Source: Ruminiclostridium sp. | Lineage (GTDB): Bacteria > Bacillota_A > Clostridia > Oscillospirales > Ruminococcaceae | Assembly (NCBI GenBank): GCA_017550775.1 | Contig: JAFZOA010000083.1 | Location: 1 to 8,648 of the forward strand | Direction of reading: 5' to 3' | Length of the DNA stretch: 8,648 nt | Shown: positions 5,555-8,648 of the stretch, piece after piece | Layout of the letters: each line of letters begins with the position of its first letter | Numbering within the stretch: the first letter of the stretch is position 1 | Program-made: the position numbers and the translations under genes | Notes under the pieces: model-generated | Told to the model about the DNA's origin: nothing | Seen by the model: only the letters and a program-made list of their open reading frames with translations | The model's database searches: none

Positions 5555-6844
5555 TTACCATCCACTATATGTAGTAACGTTTACCGTGTTGATCGGAAAA
5601 TGTTCATACAAATCATTTATAGAAGGCTGCAGCACATCCGCCAGATCTGTTTGATAACGGAAACCAATTCTTTCTAAATTCTTCATTTCATATAACGGTG
5701 TCAGGTCTAACCCCTCACCACCGGGATAAACATCGAAATCCAGATACTTCAATGATTTTATGCTGCTTAACGGAGACAGATCCAAGGTATTATAGCAACT
5801 TAAGCTCAACAACAATAAATTATCCAGACCGCTTAACGGTGAAATATCGGATATCATTTTTTCATCGTACAGATACAGATTACCCAGATTGGTATATCCG
5901 CTCAGAAAAGACAGATCACTCACATTATTACCGCTGAGCTTCACATAAACAGGCGTTTCAATATCCTTGAACAGTGACATATCTTTAAAATAGTTATCTT
6001 CTAAGGTAACATTAGCCTTTTTATTCCATTTTTTTAACGGTTTCGTGTCGGTAATATTGGTACAGTAAATATCGAGACAACTAATATCGGGCATATAATT
6101 TATAAATGACAGGTCTGATATCGTTCCGTAATCATACCATGATATCTCACCATCAATGTGACCGAACGTATACTGACCTTCATGCTCTGCCTTTTCCTCG
6201 TCCCCATACGCACGACGCGGGATCAGTGCAATCTTGTCTGAACCTTTGCCGTTTACACTTACCTTTACGTTCTGTGTCCCATATATTGACAGTGATCCCA
6301 CATGACCGAGCATTTCCGGTATAAGCTCGCCCTCTCCGTTTATGTACGCAATCAGCATATCTTCCACCTCTGCGGGATCGGGGTCATCAAGATATACAAT
6401 GCTATCCTCCGGCGCTGCGGTCTCCGTCGTCGTTTCCGTCCCGCCCGTCGTCTCCTGTTCTGCCGCAGTCTCCGGTCCCTCTGTCATAGTCGTCCCGGAG
6501 GTCTCCTCCCCCGCGGTAAGCTCGTCAAGCTTCGACTTTATCCGCGCGTCCCCGGTCTTGTCATATCCCGTCCGGAGCGCAGAGACCGCCGCTTCGGTAT
6601 TTCCGAGCGCGAGGTATGCTTCCGCCTTTCCGAGATACGCGTCAACATTGTTCAGGTCGATATTCAGCACCTTGTCGAACTCGATTATCGCCTGCTCATA
6701 GTTTAATTCCGCCAGATAGCGCTCGGCGATCGACAATGTGTCCGAAATGCCGGCAACGGTGCTGCTCTGCGAACAACCGGAAACAGCTACCGACGACAGA
6801 AGCATCGCCCCTGCAGTTATTAAAGATAATATCCTTGTATTCAT
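5555..6844 (-). CDS. Lipoprotein with TPR-like module, Thr/Glu-rich linker and leucine-rich repeats
   Basis: A 429-residue predicted surface lipoprotein. The signal peptide ends in V-S-G-C with the acylated Cys at residue 24. A TPR-like helical region follows (about 35-109; AERYLAELNYEQAIIEFDKVL then DAYLGKAEAYLALGNTEAAVSALR), then a Thr/Glu-rich linker (about 110-147), a short alpha/beta segment (about 149-240) and irregular leucine-rich repeats of the SDLSFL / SDISPLSGLDNLLLLSL kind (about 243-395). TPR and LRR domains usually bind proteins or peptides; the partner is unknown. I chose ATG 6844 because AGGGAG precedes it and the signal peptide begins there; the frame stays open to 7009 across the promoter. 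The LRR half is clearly more AT-rich than the N-terminal half. The left-edge gene is a paralogue. It is divergent from the AI-2E-type gene. Confidence 0.85.
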   Translation of the reverse strand: MNTRILSLITAGAMLLSSVAVSGCSQSSTVAGISDTLSIAERYLAELNYEQAIIEFDKVLNIDLNNVDAYLGKAEAYLALGNTEAAVSALRTGYDKTGDARIKSKLDELTAGEETSGTTMTEGPETAAEQETTGGTETTTETAAPEDSIVYLDDPDPAEVEDMLIAYINGEGELIPEMLGHVGSLSIYGTQNVKVSVNGKGSDKIALIPRRAYGDEEKAEHEGQYTFGHIDGEISWYDYGTISDLSFINYMPDISCLDIYCTNITDTKPLKKWNKKANVTLEDNYFKDMSLFKDIETPVYVKLSGNNVSDLSFLSGYTNLGNLYLYDEKMISDISPLSGLDNLLLLSLSCYNTLDLSPLSSIKSLKYLDFDVYPGGEGLDLTPLYEMKNLERIGFRYQTDLADVLQPSINDLYEHFPINTVNVTTYSGW

Positions 6845-6916
6845 TGTAATTCTCCCTGATAAGTTGTTTGTCGGCCGACCGCAGAGCGTTTCATTCTGTG
6901 ATCGCCCGGCGTTCTT

Positions 6917-6945
6917 ATTATACCACGGAACAGATGTTTTTTCAA
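6917..6945 (-). promoter_or_regulatory. SigmaA promoter of the TPR-LRR lipoprotein gene
   Basis: The minus strand carries TTGAAA (6945-6940), a 17-base spacer and a perfect TATAAT (6922-6917). The expected start site near 6910 gives a leader of about 65 bases before the ATG at 6844. That leader contains the 10-base palindrome GTCGGCCGAC at 6870-6879, possibly a small hairpin or operator. Confidence 0.75.
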
Positions 6946-6995
6946 GAGCCAGGATATTATCCGCACAGTCCGCCGCCGGCATCGGGTGGATCTGT

Positions 6996-7037
6996 GTTTT
7001 TTGCCGCAAAACCGCTGAACTGCGGCGGAGAAAAAAC
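6996..7037. repeat. Imperfect dyad in the divergent control region
   Basis: GCCGCA (7003-7008) pairs with TGCGGC (7021-7026) around a 12-base loop. An outer GTTTTTT (6996-7002) pairs with AAAAAAC (7031-7037) across a 4-base bulge (GGAG). The element ends on the base before the -35 of the AI-2E-type gene promoter. Neither strand leaves a T-run after the stem, so it is not a standard terminator; a regulator-binding site is possible. Confidence 0.3.
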
Positions 7038-7066
7038 TTGACATTTAACGGTATTCGTTGTATAAT
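7038..7066 (+). promoter_or_regulatory. Perfect-consensus sigmaA promoter of the AI-2E-type gene
   Basis: TTGACA (7038-7043), a 17-base spacer and TATAAT (7061-7066) match the sigmaA consensus exactly in both hexamers and spacing. Transcription should start near 7073, about 44 bases before the ATG at 7117. This also argues against the upstream ATG at 7084, which would have a leader of only about 11 bases and no ribosome-binding site. Confidence 0.9.
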
Positions 7067-7116
7067 GATTTATATATTGCTAAATGCTATACAAGCATAT
7101 CGGGAGGGAAGTCGGC

Positions 7117-8610
7117 ATGAGGTTTTACAAGTGGAACAAACACTATCTTGGCTGGGGCATAACCGCCTTTGTCGTTATTATCGCTTCCTCGCTTGTGCTT
7201 ACCATGCTGCTTAACCTCTCAAACATAGCGAACGGTATCGGGAGCTTCTTCTCGGCAATAACCCCGATAATATACGGATTCATCATCGCGTACCTGCTTG
7301 CCCCCATAGTCGAGAAGTTCGAGAAAGGCCTTTTCAGCCGTATATTCAAGAAGTCCGGCGAGCACTATGAAGACAAAAGCGAGATAAGCGGCGGCGTAAA
7401 ATATCATCATCTTAAGATATATGTCAAGAACAAGCCCGCCCGTATCTGCAGCATAACGCTCACCTTTATAATATTTATAGGTATCATCGCGGGCGTTCTC
7501 ATTCCGATAATCCCTCAGCTCACCTCAACGATCACGATGCTCGTGGACAATATCCCGACCTACATGACCAACCTCACGACATGGATATCCGAGACGTTCG
7601 AGAACTATCCCGAGATCGGCGAGGATCTTACCAACATGATAAACGACGCGGGAACAACGCTCAAAAGCTTCCTCAACACGTCGATACTTCCGCAGATGGG
7701 CGATTACCTCGGCTTCCTTACCAACGGTATAATGAGCGTGGTCGGCACGATACTCAACCTTATATTCGGTATCGTGGTGGCGATATACTGTCTGTACAGC
7801 AAGGAGCTTTTCGCCGCACAGGCTAAAAAGACTCTTTATGCGATAATACCCACAAAGCACGCCAACAAGTTCATATACAACCTGCGCAGGCTCCACCATT
7901 CGTTCGGCAACTTCATCACCGGCACTATCATAGATTCGTTCGTGGTAGGCTGCATCACCTTCGCGGTAACAACGCTTTCCGGCGTACCGTTCTCTCTCCT
8001 CATATCGGTCATAATGGGCATTACCAATATAATCCCGTTTTTCGGACCGTTCATCGGTCTTGTACCGAGCCTCTTCCTGATCTTCATGGAAGACCCGTTC
8101 ATGTGCATAATCTTCACGATAATCGCGCTTATAATTTCAAACCTCAACGGCAATATCATAAGCCCGAGAATACTCGGTGAAAGCACCGGACTCACAAGCT
8201 TCTGGGTCATCTTCGCGATCCTCGTGGGTCAGGGCATCTTCGGCTTCTGGGGTCTTATCATCGGAATACCGCTCTTTGCGGTGGGATACAGCGCGGCAAG
8301 GACCTTCGTCACCGACAAGCTCAAAAGCAAGGGGCTTCCCTCGACTTCCGACGACTACACCGATATAGAGTCCTTCAAGGAGGACGACGAAGGGAACAAG
8401 CATATCCCGGTATCGTTATCCGAGACTATCGCCGCAGATAAAGCCGAGAAGGAGCGCAAGGAGGCTGAGGAACGAGCTCTCCGCAAGGAAAAATCCCGGG
8501 AAAAGCGACAGAAGTTGCGTGACGGCATAAAGAAGATCGCTTCCGGAAGCAGCAGTGAAAGCAAGCAAACAACTCAGAACGCAAAAGTCAGCAGCAAAAA
8601 GAAGAAATGA
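7117..8610 (+). CDS. AI-2E family transporter (PF01594 type) with charged C-terminal tail
   Basis: A 497-residue polytopic membrane protein of the AI-2E (YdbI/YtvI/TqsA-like) family. Hydrophobic segments lie near residues 14-33, 44-64, 112-134, 203-226 and 268-391. A soluble stretch (about 136-200) sits between early and late helices, as usual. Family signatures are GVPFSLLISVIMGITNIIPFFGPFIGLVPS at 289-318 and ISPRILGESTGL with GQGIFGFWGLIIGIPLFAV at 348-389. Members have been linked to autoinducer-2 export or Na+/H+ antiport; the substrate here cannot be told. GGGAGG at 7102-7107, 9 bases ahead of ATG 7117, fixes the start; an in-frame ATG at 7084 lacks such a site. The tail after residue 395 is long and hydrophilic, with an acidic stretch then a Lys/Arg/Glu-rich helix and a run of lysines. 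No terminator is visible in the remaining 38 bases. Confidence 0.92.
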   Translation: MRFYKWNKHYLGWGITAFVVIIASSLVLTMLLNLSNIANGIGSFFSAITPIIYGFIIAYLLAPIVEKFEKGLFSRIFKKSGEHYEDKSEISGGVKYHHLKIYVKNKPARICSITLTFIIFIGIIAGVLIPIIPQLTSTITMLVDNIPTYMTNLTTWISETFENYPEIGEDLTNMINDAGTTLKSFLNTSILPQMGDYLGFLTNGIMSVVGTILNLIFGIVVAIYCLYSKELFAAQAKKTLYAIIPTKHANKFIYNLRRLHHSFGNFITGTIIDSFVVGCITFAVTTLSGVPFSLLISVIMGITNIIPFFGPFIGLVPSLFLIFMEDPFMCIIFTIIALIISNLNGNIISPRILGESTGLTSFWVIFAILVGQGIFGFWGLIIGIPLFAVGYSAARTFVTDKLKSKGLPSTSDDYTDIESFKEDDEGNKHIPVSLSETIAADKAEKERKEAEERALRKEKSREKRQKLRDGIKKIASGSSSESKQTTQNAKVSSKKKK

Positions 8611-8648
8611 CCCGTCATAAGATGTCCGGTAAAGGCATGACAATACCG

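Noticed and set aside
7009..7084. Extended starts: the lipoprotein from 7009 and the AI-2E-type protein from 7084
   Set aside because: The first would run across the lipoprotein's own promoter and place the signal peptide internally. The second lacks a ribosome-binding site and lies about 11 bases from the predicted transcription start.
8622..8648. Start of a further plus-strand gene (ATG at 8622 or 8637)
   Set aside because: Only nine codons remain and no proper ribosome-binding site precedes either ATG; this is too little to call.

Overview
The window looks like the chromosome of an endospore-forming, fairly GC-rich member of the Clostridia (Firmicutes). The reasons are a complete GerA/GerB/GerC-type spore germinant-receptor operon, strong purine-rich ribosome-binding sites, and frequent ATA isoleucine codons despite the GC-rich context. 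An Oscillospiraceae/Ruminococcaceae-like gut lineage is my guess from codon style; no rRNA or other marker here can confirm it.

Layout. (1) Bases 1-128, minus strand: the first 42 codons of a lipoprotein gene that runs off the left edge, with a clear ribosome-binding site and an extended -10 promoter. (2) Bases about 173-420: a GC-rich, hairpin-dense intergenic stretch, then a candidate forespore (sigmaF/sigmaG-type) promoter. (3) Bases 421-5129, plus strand: a tight five-gene operon, DUF421 (YetF-like) membrane protein, DUF4363-like small membrane-anchored protein, GerA-family subunit, GerB-family permease-like subunit and GerC-family lipoprotein. Most junctions overlap by 4-14 bases, so the five are probably co-transcribed and translationally coupled. 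The last three would form an inner-membrane germinant receptor; the first two are accessory proteins of uncertain role. (4) Bases 5116-5502, minus strand: a TIGR04086/DUF3792-type four-helix membrane protein whose 3' end overlaps the gerC-type gene tail to tail by 14 bases. Its likely TTG start and Shine-Dalgarno sequence lie in or beside a perfect 8-bp inverted repeat. (5) Bases 5555-6844, minus strand: a lipoprotein with a TPR-like module, a Thr/Glu-rich linker and a C-terminal leucine-rich-repeat domain. Its N-terminus matches the truncated gene at the left edge, so the two are paralogues flanking the germination operon in the same orientation. The gene is compositionally split: its LRR half is AT-rich and its N-terminal half is GC-rich like the surrounding genes. 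(6) Bases 6845-7116: a divergent control region with two well-formed sigmaA promoters back to back. (7) Bases 7117-8610, plus strand: an AI-2E-family (PF01594) membrane transporter with a long charged C-terminal tail.

The germination operon is the functional core. The most unusual observations are the composition break inside the lipoprotein gene and its paralogue across the operon, the inverted repeat that masks or overlaps the TIGR04086 start, and the candidate forespore promoter. No rRNA, tRNA, CRISPR array, insertion sequence or convincing intrinsic terminator was found.
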